From the NCBI GenBank assembly GCA_039190275.1, contig JBCCYF010000174.1, positions 1 through 7,378 of the forward strand: a stretch of DNA of 7,378 bases, in the 5' to 3' direction. Made by a program: the position numbers and the translations under genes. The notes below the pieces were generated by a model. The model ran no database searches, was not told the DNA's origin, and was given only the letters and a program-made list of their open reading frames with translations. Of this stretch, positions 1 through 5,587 are shown piece by piece. Numbering within the stretch: the stretch's first letter is position 1; every line of letters starts with the position of its first letter. Source of the stretch: Halovulum sp039190275. GTDB lineage: Bacteria > Pseudomonadota > Alphaproteobacteria > Rhodobacterales > Rhodobacteraceae.

Positions 1-90
1 GATGTGGTGCGTGACATCTATGGCCTCGAAGGCCTGAGAGAATTCAACGAGGCAGTGACGTCGACCCAATCGGTCGCCCTGCCCGCCTGA
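1..90 (+). CDS. phnC: Phosphonate ABC transporter ATP-binding protein PhnC, C-terminal end only (partial)
   Basis: Only the last 29 codons and the TGA stop are in the window, in frame from base 1. The peptide begins DVVRDIYGLEGLREFNEA. Its VRDIYG block matches the extreme C-terminus of the complete PhnC at 5655-6470 (ARDIYG), where it follows the nucleotide-binding core. That match, and the phnD gene directly downstream, are the reason for the call; none of the Walker motifs is visible. The protein would be the cytoplasmic ATPase that powers uptake of phosphonate or a related phosphorus oxyanion through the PhnE permeases encoded downstream. The stop lies 41 bp before the phnD ATG with no terminator between, so the genes are probably co-transcribed. 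The operon promoter lies outside the window. Confidence 0.85.
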   Translation, partial: DVVRDIYGLEGLREFNEAVTSTQSVALPA

Positions 91-117
91 CACCTTATCC
101 AATCGCCAAACCAACCC

Positions 118-124
118 AGGGGGA
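118..124 (+). promoter_or_regulatory. Shine-Dalgarno sequence for the first phnD
   Basis: AGGGGGA lies 7 nt before the ATG at 132. It is a strong ribosome binding site and fixes the phnD start. Strong initiation fits a binding protein that is needed in excess over its membrane partners. Confidence 0.7.
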
Positions 125-131
125 CCTGACC

Positions 132-1031
132 ATGAAATACCTTATCACAACAGCAATCGCTGCGTGCTTGGCCACATCGGCTGCCGCGCAAGACTGGAAA
201 GAAGACTACCAGATTATCAAATTCGGCATCCTGTCGGGTGAGAACGAAAAAGACCGGATCGCGCGCTACACGCCGTTCGAGGAATACTTGGAGCGGGAAC
301 TGGGCGTTGAAGTCGAGACTTTCACCGCCGGTGCTTACGACGGTGTGATCCAGGCGTTGGCCGCCGATCAGATCGAATTTGCCTTCCTCGGCTCGTCCTC
401 CTACGCCGCTGCCTACACCGCGATGGACGGCGAAGTGGTGCCACTGGTCAGCCGCCTGCAAAATGATGGCTCGACGGGCTATTACTCGATCATCGTCACA
501 CGGTGCGACAGCGGACTGAACGATCTAGCCTCGCTCGAAGGCAAGGTTCTGGCCTTTGCCGACCCAGACTCGACCTCTGGGTACGCGGTGCCCTACTTCA
601 ACCTTGCGAAAGAAGTAGACCCAAAGACCTATTTCTCGGCGATCCCCTTCTCTGGCTCGCATGAAGCTGGCGTCGCCGGTGTTGTTCAAGGCACGTTCGA
701 CGCGGCAGCCACCTACATGACAAACGAGACCTCGGGAATCATCCCGCGTATGGTCGAGAAAGGCATGATCGCCGAAGGTGAAGCCTGCCCGATCTGGACA
801 TCGCCGGAAATCACCTCGGGCCCGCTGACCGCACGCGCCAACCTGCCCGAAGGGCTGATCGATGCAATGCGCACAGCCGTAATGGAAGTTCCTGAAAAGG
901 ACCCGGCAGCTTTCAAAGAAATGTCCGGCGGTGAGACCTCCACCCAGAAAGGTTGGATCGAGGTCGATCAAGAGCGCTACCAGTGGATCGTGGACATGCG
1001 CGATTGGCTGAAGAAGCAGCGCCGCTCATAA
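132..1031 (+). CDS. phnD: Phosphonate/phosphorus-oxyanion ABC transporter periplasmic binding protein (PhnD family), first copy
   Basis: This 299-residue protein is the soluble receptor that captures the ligand in the periplasm and delivers it to the PhnE permeases. A Sec signal peptide covers residues 1-19 (MKYLITTAIAACLATSAAA, probable cleavage before Q20). The fold is that of the phosphonate-binding periplasmic proteins, in order: FGILSGEN (31-38), AYDGVIQAL (68-76), FLGSSSYAA (85-93), GYYSI (116-120), DPDSTSG (144-150), SHE (176-178) and IWTSP (221-225). The STSG loop and H177 correspond to the phosphonate-oxygen ligands of E. coli PhnD, and Y69 and Y117 to its two pocket tyrosines. The two acids that hold the amino group of 2-aminoethylphosphonate in E. 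coli PhnD (E177, D205, mature numbering) align with T197 and G230, from an alignment made by eye against a remembered sequence. The ligand may therefore not be an aminoalkylphosphonate; phosphite, methylphosphonate or another oxyanion is possible. Confidence 0.9.
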   Translation: MKYLITTAIAACLATSAAAQDWKEDYQIIKFGILSGENEKDRIARYTPFEEYLERELGVEVETFTAGAYDGVIQALAADQIEFAFLGSSSYAAAYTAMDGEVVPLVSRLQNDGSTGYYSIIVTRCDSGLNDLASLEGKVLAFADPDSTSGYAVPYFNLAKEVDPKTYFSAIPFSGSHEAGVAGVVQGTFDAAATYMTNETSGIIPRMVEKGMIAEGEACPIWTSPEITSGPLTARANLPEGLIDAMRTAVMEVPEKDPAAFKEMSGGETSTQKGWIEVDQERYQWIVDMRDWLKKQRRS

Positions 1032-1047
1032 TCAAGTCAAAGACTGA

Positions 1048-1072
1048 GACCCCCGCCAAGCAGACGGGGGTC
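1048..1072 (+). other. Intercistronic GC-rich hairpin between phnD and phnE1
   Basis: A perfect 8-bp stem (GACCCCCG at 1048-1055 pairs with CGGGGGTC at 1065-1072) closes a 9-nt loop. It starts 16 nt after the phnD stop and ends 22 nt before the phnE1 ATG. No run of T follows (CACTCTTATT), so it is not a classic intrinsic terminator. The likely role, by analogy with other binding-protein operons, is to protect the 3' end of the upstream mRNA or partly attenuate transcription, so that PhnD outnumbers the permeases. Confidence 0.7.
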
Positions 1073-1094
1073 CACTCTTATTGGGACATAAATA

Positions 1095-2027
1095 ATGACC
1101 GCTGCTGCTGATGTGACGCCTTTGCGCCCCATGGACCAATTCGAATTGGACTACGCGGCCCAAAGGCGGCGCGCAAAACGCGGCTGGCTGATCGCAAGTG
1201 TCCTGTTTTTTGCTCTCTTCGCATTCTCGGCATGGCTTGGGGATTTCTTTAAGGTCACGCAGGTCACGCTGCCTGACGGCTCGCGGGAATGGCGCTGGAT
1301 CATTCCTGCAGGCCTACCGCGGTTGGGCGAGTTCATCGAAAAAACGCTGCCCGTTTTGCGGTGGGACAGCCTGGCCGCGGATTTCGCCGAATGGTTCTGG
1401 CGCTGGAAGGTCTGGCTGAACCTTCTGATCGAGACCGTGCTGATCGCTTTCATGGCAACGGCACTAGGCGTCTTTGGCGGGTTCGTGATGTCCTTCCCCG
1501 CCTCGCGCAACCTTGCCCCAAACAAATGGGTGCTTTGGACCTGTCGGCGCTATCTTGAGATCGCGCGCACGGTCCCGGAACTGGTCTGGGCGCTGATCTT
1601 TGTATTTTGCTTCTCGGTCGGGCCTATGGCGGGTGTTCTGGCCATTGGTCTGCATACGGCGGGGGCCTTGGGCAAGCTTTATTCGGAAGTGAACGAAAAC
1701 ATCGACATGCGCCCGCTCGAAGGTGTGAAGGCGGCAGGCGGCACATGGTTTGACCAAATCCGCTATGGGGCTGTGCCGCAGGTCATGCCAAATATCATCA
1801 GCTATACGCTGCTGCGCTTCGAGATCAACGTGCGCGCCTCTTCCATTATCGGCTATGTCGGCGCTGGCGGGCTTGGCCAAGAATTCCGCGAGGCCTTGTC
1901 CTTGCAAGAGTATACAGACCTGTCGGCCCTGTTTTTGATCATCTTTGTGACTGTCATGGTCATTGACTATGGATCGGAAAAATTGCGCCACCGGGTCATC
2001 GGACTTGAGAAAGGGCCTGCGACATGA
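1095..2027 (+). CDS. phnE1: Phosphonate ABC transporter permease PhnE, first of two
   Basis: This 310-residue inner-membrane permease is predicted to form the translocation channel, probably as a heterodimer with the next gene product. A hydrophobic helix near residues 30-50 follows a basic stretch (RRRAKRG), so the N-terminus is cytoplasmic. A periplasmic segment of about 55 residues follows, then a hydrophobic core from about 107 to 134, further helices at about 162-195, and a last helix at about 276-291. The cytoplasmic coupling (EAA-type) loop lies at about 208-233, with LEGVKAAGG and PQVMPNI. It is followed by the family-typical NVRASSIIGYVGAGGLG (245-261). The ATG is preceded by a modest GGGA at 1083-1086, weaker than that of phnD. 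The gene ends in an ATGA overlap with phnE2, which indicates translational coupling. The substrate cannot be read from the permease sequence. Confidence 0.92.
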   Translation: MTAAADVTPLRPMDQFELDYAAQRRRAKRGWLIASVLFFALFAFSAWLGDFFKVTQVTLPDGSREWRWIIPAGLPRLGEFIEKTLPVLRWDSLAADFAEWFWRWKVWLNLLIETVLIAFMATALGVFGGFVMSFPASRNLAPNKWVLWTCRRYLEIARTVPELVWALIFVFCFSVGPMAGVLAIGLHTAGALGKLYSEVNENIDMRPLEGVKAAGGTWFDQIRYGAVPQVMPNIISYTLLRFEINVRASSIIGYVGAGGLGQEFREALSLQEYTDLSALFLIIFVTVMVIDYGSEKLRHRVIGLEKGPAT

Positions 2028-2881
2028 CCCCAACGGACGGCCAGATCAAAGGCTGGATGGACAAGCAGCCGCAAGCTTTTCGCGACACACCAGCCGTGCG
2101 CCTGCGCAAGATCTGCCTTTGGGCGCTTTTCATTGGGCTCTTTGCCTGGTGCCTCTATGATTTCAACTTTTCACCTGAACGGATCTGGGTCGGTCTCCAG
2201 CGGCTCGGAACTGTGATCTCGTTCATGTTCCCGCCGCATCTGTGGGAAACCTGGCCTGAATGGGTCGAGGTGTTTACAGCCCTCGGCGAAACGGTTGCCA
2301 TGGCGTTTCTCGGAACGGTGCTGGGTCTGATCATCGCATTCCCCGTGTCCTTCCTCGGAGCCAAGAACATCACCCGCATCTTCTGGCTGCGCCATTCCGC
2401 GCGGCGCGGTTATGACATTATCCGGGCGTTCGAAACCTTGATCCTGGCGCTGATTTTTATCCGGGCGTTCGGGCTTGGTCCTCTCGCGGGCATTCTGGCC
2501 ATCGCGGTCTCGGAAATCGGGACGTTCGGTAAACTCTTCTCTGAAGCGTTGGAGAACACGTCCAAACGCCCCGTCGAGGGCGTGGTCGCTTCGGGCGGAT
2601 CGCGGTTCCAAGCGATCCTTTACGGGGTCATGCCGCAGGTCTTGCCTGTCCACCTTTCGATTATCCTCTACAACTTTGAATCCAATGTCCGCTCATCGAC
2701 CATCCTTGGCATCGTTGGCGCTGGCGGGATCGGCTTCATGTTGTCGGACCGGATCGCTGGGCTGTTTTGGGACCAGGTCTGGACGATTATCTTCCTGATC
2801 ATCGCTATGGTCTACATCGTCGATTACCTGTCCGGCCTGATCCGCACCCGTGTGATCGGCAAATGGGAAGGCGCGCACTGA
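2024..2881 (+). CDS. phnE2: Phosphonate ABC transporter permease PhnE, second of two
   Basis: This 285-residue protein is homologous to the upstream permease but clearly not a recent copy. It is the presumed second half of the transmembrane channel. Hydrophobic helices lie near residues 29-45, 90-112, 132-163 and 250-270. The EAA-type loop (VEGVVASGGSRFQ, then PQVLPVHLS) spans about 184-212 and is followed by NVRSSTILGIVGAGGIG (221-237), matching the conserved block of PhnE1. The start ATG at 2024 overlaps the previous stop (ATGA), and AAGGG at 2011-2015 sits 8 nt upstream. The TGA stop overlaps the next ATG (TGATG). Paired unequal PhnE genes are known from alphaproteobacterial phn loci, so the duplication is functional rather than a decayed repeat. 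Both reading frames are intact. Confidence 0.92.
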   Translation: MTPTDGQIKGWMDKQPQAFRDTPAVRLRKICLWALFIGLFAWCLYDFNFSPERIWVGLQRLGTVISFMFPPHLWETWPEWVEVFTALGETVAMAFLGTVLGLIIAFPVSFLGAKNITRIFWLRHSARRGYDIIRAFETLILALIFIRAFGLGPLAGILAIAVSEIGTFGKLFSEALENTSKRPVEGVVASGGSRFQAILYGVMPQVLPVHLSIILYNFESNVRSSTILGIVGAGGIGFMLSDRIAGLFWDQVWTIIFLIIAMVYIVDYLSGLIRTRVIGKWEGAH

Positions 2882-3507
2882 TGGCCGGAGCCGGTTCCAA
2901 GAACGCTTTGTCCAAAGTGCCCACCATCCACGAAGGTGCCATGGTTGACGATTTCGAGCTTGGCATGTGGACCGAGGTAGGCAAGGGCACGATCCTCAAA
3001 CACGGGTCCATGGGCGATTGGTCGTATATCACCAAGGATTGCCATGTGGTTTGGACAACAATTGGCAAGATGTGCTCGATCGCCAATTCGACCCGTATCA
3101 ATCCCGGAAACCACCCCACATGGCGCGCTGTGCAGCATCATTCTGTTTATCGTGCCGAAGCTTATGGGCTTGGATCCGACGATTATGACTTCTTCGAATG
3201 GCGCAAAGCTGATTGGGTGACGATTGGTCATGATGTCTGGATCGGGCATGGGGTGACCGTGACCGCTGGCGTGACCATCGGGACGGGCGCCGTGATCGGC
3301 GCGGGCGCGGTCGTCACCAAGGATGTGGAGCCCTACACCGTGGTCGGCGGGGTGCCAGCGCGTGTCCTCAAGCGCCGTTTCAACGAGGCGCAGGCCCACG
3401 CCCTGCAAGAGATCGCCGTCTGGGATTGGAGCCATGATGCCTACAAGGCAGCTTTGCCAGACATCCGCGCGCTGGAGATCGACGCCTTCATCGAAAAGTA
3501 TCGGTAG
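2881..3507 (+). CDS. Phosphonate-operon hexapeptide-repeat acyltransferase (phn_thr / DapH-XAT-like)
   Basis: The protein has 208 residues starting at the ATG that overlaps the phnE2 stop, supported by GGGAAGG at 2865-2871. An upstream in-frame ATG at 2767 lies inside phnE2 and is rejected. The sequence is a left-handed beta-helix acyltransferase. An N-terminal coil runs from about 15 to 70 (TEVGKGTILKHGSMGDWSYI). A loop carries GNHPT (76-80), in the position of the catalytic histidine of xenobiotic acetyltransferases, and a longer insertion spans about 81-110. Canonical hexapeptide turns follow from 112 to 160 (VTIGHDVWIGHGV, GVTIGTGAVIGAGAVV) and end in GGVPARVLKRRF. Members of this type recur in phosphonate-metabolism operons. 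They probably transfer an acetyl or similar group from CoA to a small substrate, but the substrate is not established here. N-acylation of an aminophosphonate or its breakdown product is a guess. Cytoplasmic, and probably trimeric as for the fold. Confidence 0.85.
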   Translation: MAGAGSKNALSKVPTIHEGAMVDDFELGMWTEVGKGTILKHGSMGDWSYITKDCHVVWTTIGKMCSIANSTRINPGNHPTWRAVQHHSVYRAEAYGLGSDDYDFFEWRKADWVTIGHDVWIGHGVTVTAGVTIGTGAVIGAGAVVTKDVEPYTVVGGVPARVLKRRFNEAQAHALQEIAVWDWSHDAYKAALPDIRALEIDAFIEKYR

Positions 3508-4068
3508 ATGCGGCTCGTCACGCCGTCTTTGGAGCATCTAGATGCTTATTGCGCCGTGCTTGAAACCGGCTGGTCTCCTCGCACCACCCGGCCAGAGGCG
3601 GCGACAGAGGAATTGCACGCGATCTCCTTAGATCCCGTGGGCTTCAATGCATCTCTTGATGATCCCGACGCGCGCGTCGGCGATATCCAACTTCAAGACG
3701 GCAACTTCGTGAAGCGCCTTCCAAGCTTCCGTCGGTGGATTTGGCACGACCGCTTTTGCGGTAGTATCGAGCTGAGATGGCAGCATGGTACCAATGTCCT
3801 GCCACCTACATGTCTTGGACATATCGGCTATGCGGTTGTGCCGTGGCGCAGGCGCGAGAGTCTGGCAACAGCAGCTCTGAGTGCGCTGTTGCCCGATGCG
3901 CGGCGCACAGGCTTGACCTTCGTGGACCTTACGTCCGACCCGGGAAACAGAGCCTCAATTCGCGTGATAGAAAAGAACGGAGGGCAGCTCGTTGAGCGCC
4001 GCGTCAAAGCGCCAACGCATGGAGGGGGCGAAGAATTGCTGTTTCGGATTCACCTGCCACTTGTTTGA
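3508..4068 (+). CDS. GNAT-family N-acetyltransferase (COG3981-like)
   Basis: This 186-residue protein starts at the ATG immediately after the TAG of the hexapeptide transferase, with no clear Shine-Dalgarno, so it is probably translated by coupling. The N-terminus (RLVTPSLEHLDAYCAVLETGWSP) is that of predicted acetyltransferases of the COG3981 kind. The GNAT core runs GHIGYAVVPWRRRESLATAAL (104-124), where CoA should bind, then TSDPGNRASIRVIEKNGGQLVER (142-164). In the CoA pyrophosphate loop the usual R-x-x-G-x-A reads R115-R-E-S118-L-A120, so the glycine is serine. The acceptor is unknown. It is not evidently PhnO, the aminoalkylphosphonate N-acetyltransferase, which is shorter, though a related job is possible given the operon. 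It may instead be a bystander at the operon's 3' end. Confidence 0.85.
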   Translation: MRLVTPSLEHLDAYCAVLETGWSPRTTRPEAATEELHAISLDPVGFNASLDDPDARVGDIQLQDGNFVKRLPSFRRWIWHDRFCGSIELRWQHGTNVLPPTCLGHIGYAVVPWRRRESLATAALSALLPDARRTGLTFVDLTSDPGNRASIRVIEKNGGQLVERRVKAPTHGGGEELLFRIHLPLV

Positions 4069-4077
4069 CGTCTTCGA

Positions 4078-4102
4078 CCAAGGCCATCACTGGTGATTTT
4101 GG
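4078..4102 (+). terminator. Possible weak terminator after the GNAT gene
   Basis: Ten bases after the GNAT stop there is an imperfect hairpin: CCAA and ATCA on the left pair with TGAT and TTGG on the right, around a CTGG loop, with four T's at 4097-4100. The stem is short and interrupted by unpaired GGCC, so this is a weak candidate. It lies where the first transport operon would be expected to end. Confidence 0.25.
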
Positions 4103-4106
4103 CGTA

Positions 4107-4137
4107 GCGGTCGAACCTTGAAAGCAAAGGTTGCCGC
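4107..4137 (+). repeat. Interrupted inverted repeat upstream of the AKR Pho box
   Basis: GCGG (4107-4110) and AACCTT (4114-4119) pair with AAGGTT (4127-4132) and CCGC (4134-4137). The arms are separated by small internal bulges and a 7-nt loop. It ends 2 bp before the candidate Pho box. No T-run follows. It could be an RNA hairpin at the end of the upstream transcript or a protein-binding site; the sequence does not decide. Confidence 0.4.
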
Positions 4138-4139
4138 AG

Positions 4140-4157
4140 TTGTCACAAAACCTTCAC
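4140..4157 (+). promoter_or_regulatory. Candidate Pho box for the aldo/keto reductase gene
   Basis: TTGTCAC AAAA CCTTCAC is an 18-bp site made of two 7-mers in direct orientation, 11 bp apart, with an A-rich spacer. It matches the PhoB consensus CTGTCAT-AAAA-CTGTCAT at most positions. The 12-mer TGTCACAAAACC (4141-4152) recurs exactly in the Pho box ahead of phnC2 (5556-5567). A weak -10-like TCTAAG lies at 4166-4171, 8 bp after the box, as expected if the box replaces the -35 element. The AKR ATG is at 4209. PhoB control is inferred from sequence only. Confidence 0.65.
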
Positions 4158-4208
4158 GTGGTCAGTCTAAGCGGCTCCGATTGGCGGAATACATCTGGAA
4201 CATAAGGC

Positions 4209-5147
4209 ATGGTCAAGCTGAAGGCACTTGACGGTAACGACACTTCTCCCTTGTGCTTCGGATGTATGCAGTTCGGTGGGGCTGCAGATTCCGCTGCAAG
4301 CCGCGCCATGTTCAACGCTTGCCGAGACGCAGGTATCAACTTTTTCGATACAGCTCACACGTATACAGGCGGTCAGTCAGAAGAATTGCTGGGCGGTTTC
4401 ATCCAACAGGACCGCGACGCGCTGATAGTAGCGACAAAAACTGGTTATACTGGGGGCAGCGGCCGCCAGAATATTCTGACTCAGTTCGACCAAAGCCAAT
4501 CTCGTCTTAGGCTGGATGTCGTCGATATCTTGTACCTGCACCGTTGGGATCCCAAGACCCCTTTGCTTGAAACCTTCGAAGCACTGTCCGAGTTGCAGGC
4601 CCAAGGAAAAATTCGGCACATTGGGGTGTCCAATTTCGCGGCTTGGCAGGTCATGAAAGCCCAAGCCGTTGCCGAACAACTCGGAACCCGCATCGATATC
4701 ATCCAGCCCATGTACTCGCTGATCAAGCGACAGGCTGAGGTGGAACTCTTCCCGATGGCGCTTTCGGAAGATATTGCGGTCGCGCCCTATTCACCGTTGG
4801 GCAGCGGTCTGCTCACGGGCAAATACCAGAGCGGCGGCGAGGGACGCCTTTCGACGGACAAACGCTATGCGGCCCGTTACGGGCAAGCGTGGATGGCGGA
4901 GACGGCGCAGGCCTTGTCAGCTTTGGCACGTGAATGGGGAACAGATCCCGCGACTCTGGCTGTGGCATGGGCCGCCAAACATCCTGCTGTCTCCGCTCCG
5001 ATAATCAGTGGACGCAACGCCCAACAGCTGGAATCGTCTTTGAGCGCTTTGAGTGTTTGTTTGACTGCGGAACAATACGCGCAGATCGAAGCGCTGTCTC
5101 CGCGGCCGGCTCCCGCAACCGACCGTTTGGAAGAAGCAGGGGCCTAG
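4209..5147 (+). CDS. Aldo/keto reductase
   Basis: This 312-residue cytoplasmic oxidoreductase would reduce an aldehyde or ketone with NADPH. It has the full (beta/alpha)8 AKR signature set. The catalytic tetrad is D47 and Y52 (FFDTAHTY), K77 (VATKTG) and H111 (LYLHRWDP). GVSNF follows at about 138-142, then IQPMYSLIKR, the SPLGSGLLTGKY cofactor segment, and a C-terminal ISGRNAQQLESSL cofactor-binding block. It resembles the YajO/IolS-like bacterial AKRs more than the classic short aldose reductases. The start ATG has GGAA at 4197-4200, 8 nt upstream. The gene stands alone between two transporter operons, with its own candidate Pho box at 4140-4157, which suggests induction under phosphate limitation. 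Its substrate is unknown; an aldehyde produced from an imported phosphonate is one speculative option. Its stop overlaps the convergent small gene by 4 bp. Confidence 0.93.
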   Translation: MVKLKALDGNDTSPLCFGCMQFGGAADSAASRAMFNACRDAGINFFDTAHTYTGGQSEELLGGFIQQDRDALIVATKTGYTGGSGRQNILTQFDQSQSRLRLDVVDILYLHRWDPKTPLLETFEALSELQAQGKIRHIGVSNFAAWQVMKAQAVAEQLGTRIDIIQPMYSLIKRQAEVELFPMALSEDIAVAPYSPLGSGLLTGKYQSGGEGRLSTDKRYAARYGQAWMAETAQALSALAREWGTDPATLAVAWAAKHPAVSAPIISGRNAQQLESSLSALSVCLTAEQYAQIEALSPRPAPATDRLEEAGA

Positions 5148-5437
5148 GCTGGCCCAGCCAGACCAGCCTCCCAGTGTTCGCCCATGGCAACGATGCAAGA
5201 CGTGCCATTCGCGTAATTCTGCACGATCATCCATTCGCCATCCCGTGGACTGACCCACACTTCCAGCATGGTTTCGGGGTCACGCAGTCCCATACCCTGA
5301 CGTTCGGCCCCCAGAACCTCTGTCAGCATCAAAAGCATACGCGCGCTGTCATCACAGCTGACATCCGACATTCTGGCGCTGGCAAGGGTTGGCGTCGTCA
5401 AACAAAGCGTCAGCAAGAGAAACAGTCGATTGATCAT
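5144..5437 (-). CDS. Small exported protein of unknown function
   Basis: A 97-residue protein encoded on the - strand, convergent with the AKR gene and divergent from phnC2. Residues 1-21 form a Sec signal peptide (MINRLFLLLTLCLTTPTLASA), giving a predicted mature periplasmic protein of about 76 residues. Two cysteines remain after processing, in SCDDSARM and in GTSCIVAMGEHW, and could form a disulfide. The C-terminal half (LEVWVSPRDGEWMIVQNYANGTSCIVAMGEHW) resembles small periplasmic proteins common in Rhodobacteraceae, in which a W-x-x-x-x-x-x-x-G-x-W stretch precedes an S/A-C-I/V-V-A motif. I know of no assigned function. Shine-Dalgarno sequence is poor. A candidate Pho box on the same strand (5469-5486) suggests phosphate-starvation expression. 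Its coding reality is supported by the clean signal peptide and the family resemblance. Confidence 0.75.
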   Translation of the reverse strand: MINRLFLLLTLCLTTPTLASARMSDVSCDDSARMLLMLTEVLGAERQGMGLRDPETMLEVWVSPRDGEWMIVQNYANGTSCIVAMGEHWEAGLAGPA

Positions 5438-5448
5438 GGTTACATGAT
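5433..5448 (-). repeat. Perfect inverted repeat over the start codon of the small exported gene
   Basis: ATCATG (5433-5438) and CATGAT (5443-5448) form a perfect 6-bp inverted repeat with a 4-nt spacer. One arm contains the start codon (5435-5437, read on the - strand). In the mRNA this could fold over the initiation codon, or as DNA it could be a repressor site. It may also be chance. Confidence 0.35.
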
Positions 5449-5468
5449 AGATGGCACGAATGAAGAAT

Positions 5469-5486
5469 GTAACGGTTTTATGACAT
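5469..5486 (-). promoter_or_regulatory. Candidate Pho box for the small exported protein gene
   Basis: Read on the - strand: ATGTCAT AAAA CCGTTAC. The first 7-mer and the spacer match the PhoB consensus (CTGTCAT-AAAA) except for the first base, while the second 7-mer is weaker. The right-hand half CCGTT also occurs in the + strand box at 5555-5572. The site lies 31 bp before the - strand ATG, so the transcript leader would be very short. A TATCAT at 5449-5444 resembles a -10 element but is farther from the box than usual. Confidence 0.55.
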
Positions 5487-5524
5487 CTTGTGGATAAAAT
5501 TTTCTTCCCAGGTTCGGTTGATCA

Positions 5525-5542
5525 CTGTCCCACGCCAGTCAG
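5525..5542 (+). promoter_or_regulatory. Weak upstream Pho-box-like site
   Basis: CTGTCCC ACGC CAGTCAG has the two 7-mers in direct repeat with 11-bp spacing, but lacks the A-rich spacer and has mismatches in both halves. It lies 12 bp before the stronger box at 5555 and could be an auxiliary PhoB site or chance. Confidence 0.3.
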
Positions 5543-5554
5543 TCAGAAGGTTTG

Positions 5555-5572
5555 CTGTCACAAAACCGTTTC
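5555..5572 (+). promoter_or_regulatory. Candidate Pho box, distal of the main pair ahead of phnC2
   Basis: CTGTCAC AAAA CCGTTTC. The first 7-mer and the spacer match the PhoB consensus at all but the last half-site position, where C is a common variant. The second half is weaker. It starts exactly 33 bp (three 11-bp units) before the next box, so PhoB dimers on the two would lie on the same face of the helix. Confidence 0.65.
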
Positions 5573-5587
5573 GCAAACGCCAAGAAC

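Noticed and set aside
1464..2033. A 189-codon open frame on the - strand opposite phnE1.
   Set aside because: Charged, repetitive-looking translation antisense to a well-conserved permease; no domain recognised.
2767..2880. An N-terminal extension of 38 residues on the hexapeptide transferase, from an upstream in-frame ATG.
   Set aside because: It lies inside phnE2 in another frame, and its translation is unlike the family. The ATG at 2881 has a good ribosome binding site and TGATG coupling.
2024..2881. phnE1/phnE2 as a recent tandem duplication or a split gene.
   Set aside because: They share family motifs but differ along their length and at both ends. Each is full size with its own start, so they are ancient paralogues forming a pair.
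2824..3537. A 237-codon open frame on the - strand opposite the hexapeptide transferase.
   Set aside because: Antisense shadow; the + strand product has unmistakable hexapeptide repeats and operon-style overlaps.
5147..5168. GGCTGG/CCAGCC repeats after the AKR stop as a bidirectional terminator.
   Set aside because: They lie inside the coding region of the convergent gene, no T-run follows on either strand, and the nearer pairing would leave a 1-nt loop.
4934..5497. A 187-codon + strand open frame across the AKR end and the small exported gene.
   Set aside because: It overlaps the AKR C-terminal cofactor motif out of frame and runs antisense to the signal-peptide gene; no signs of a real protein.
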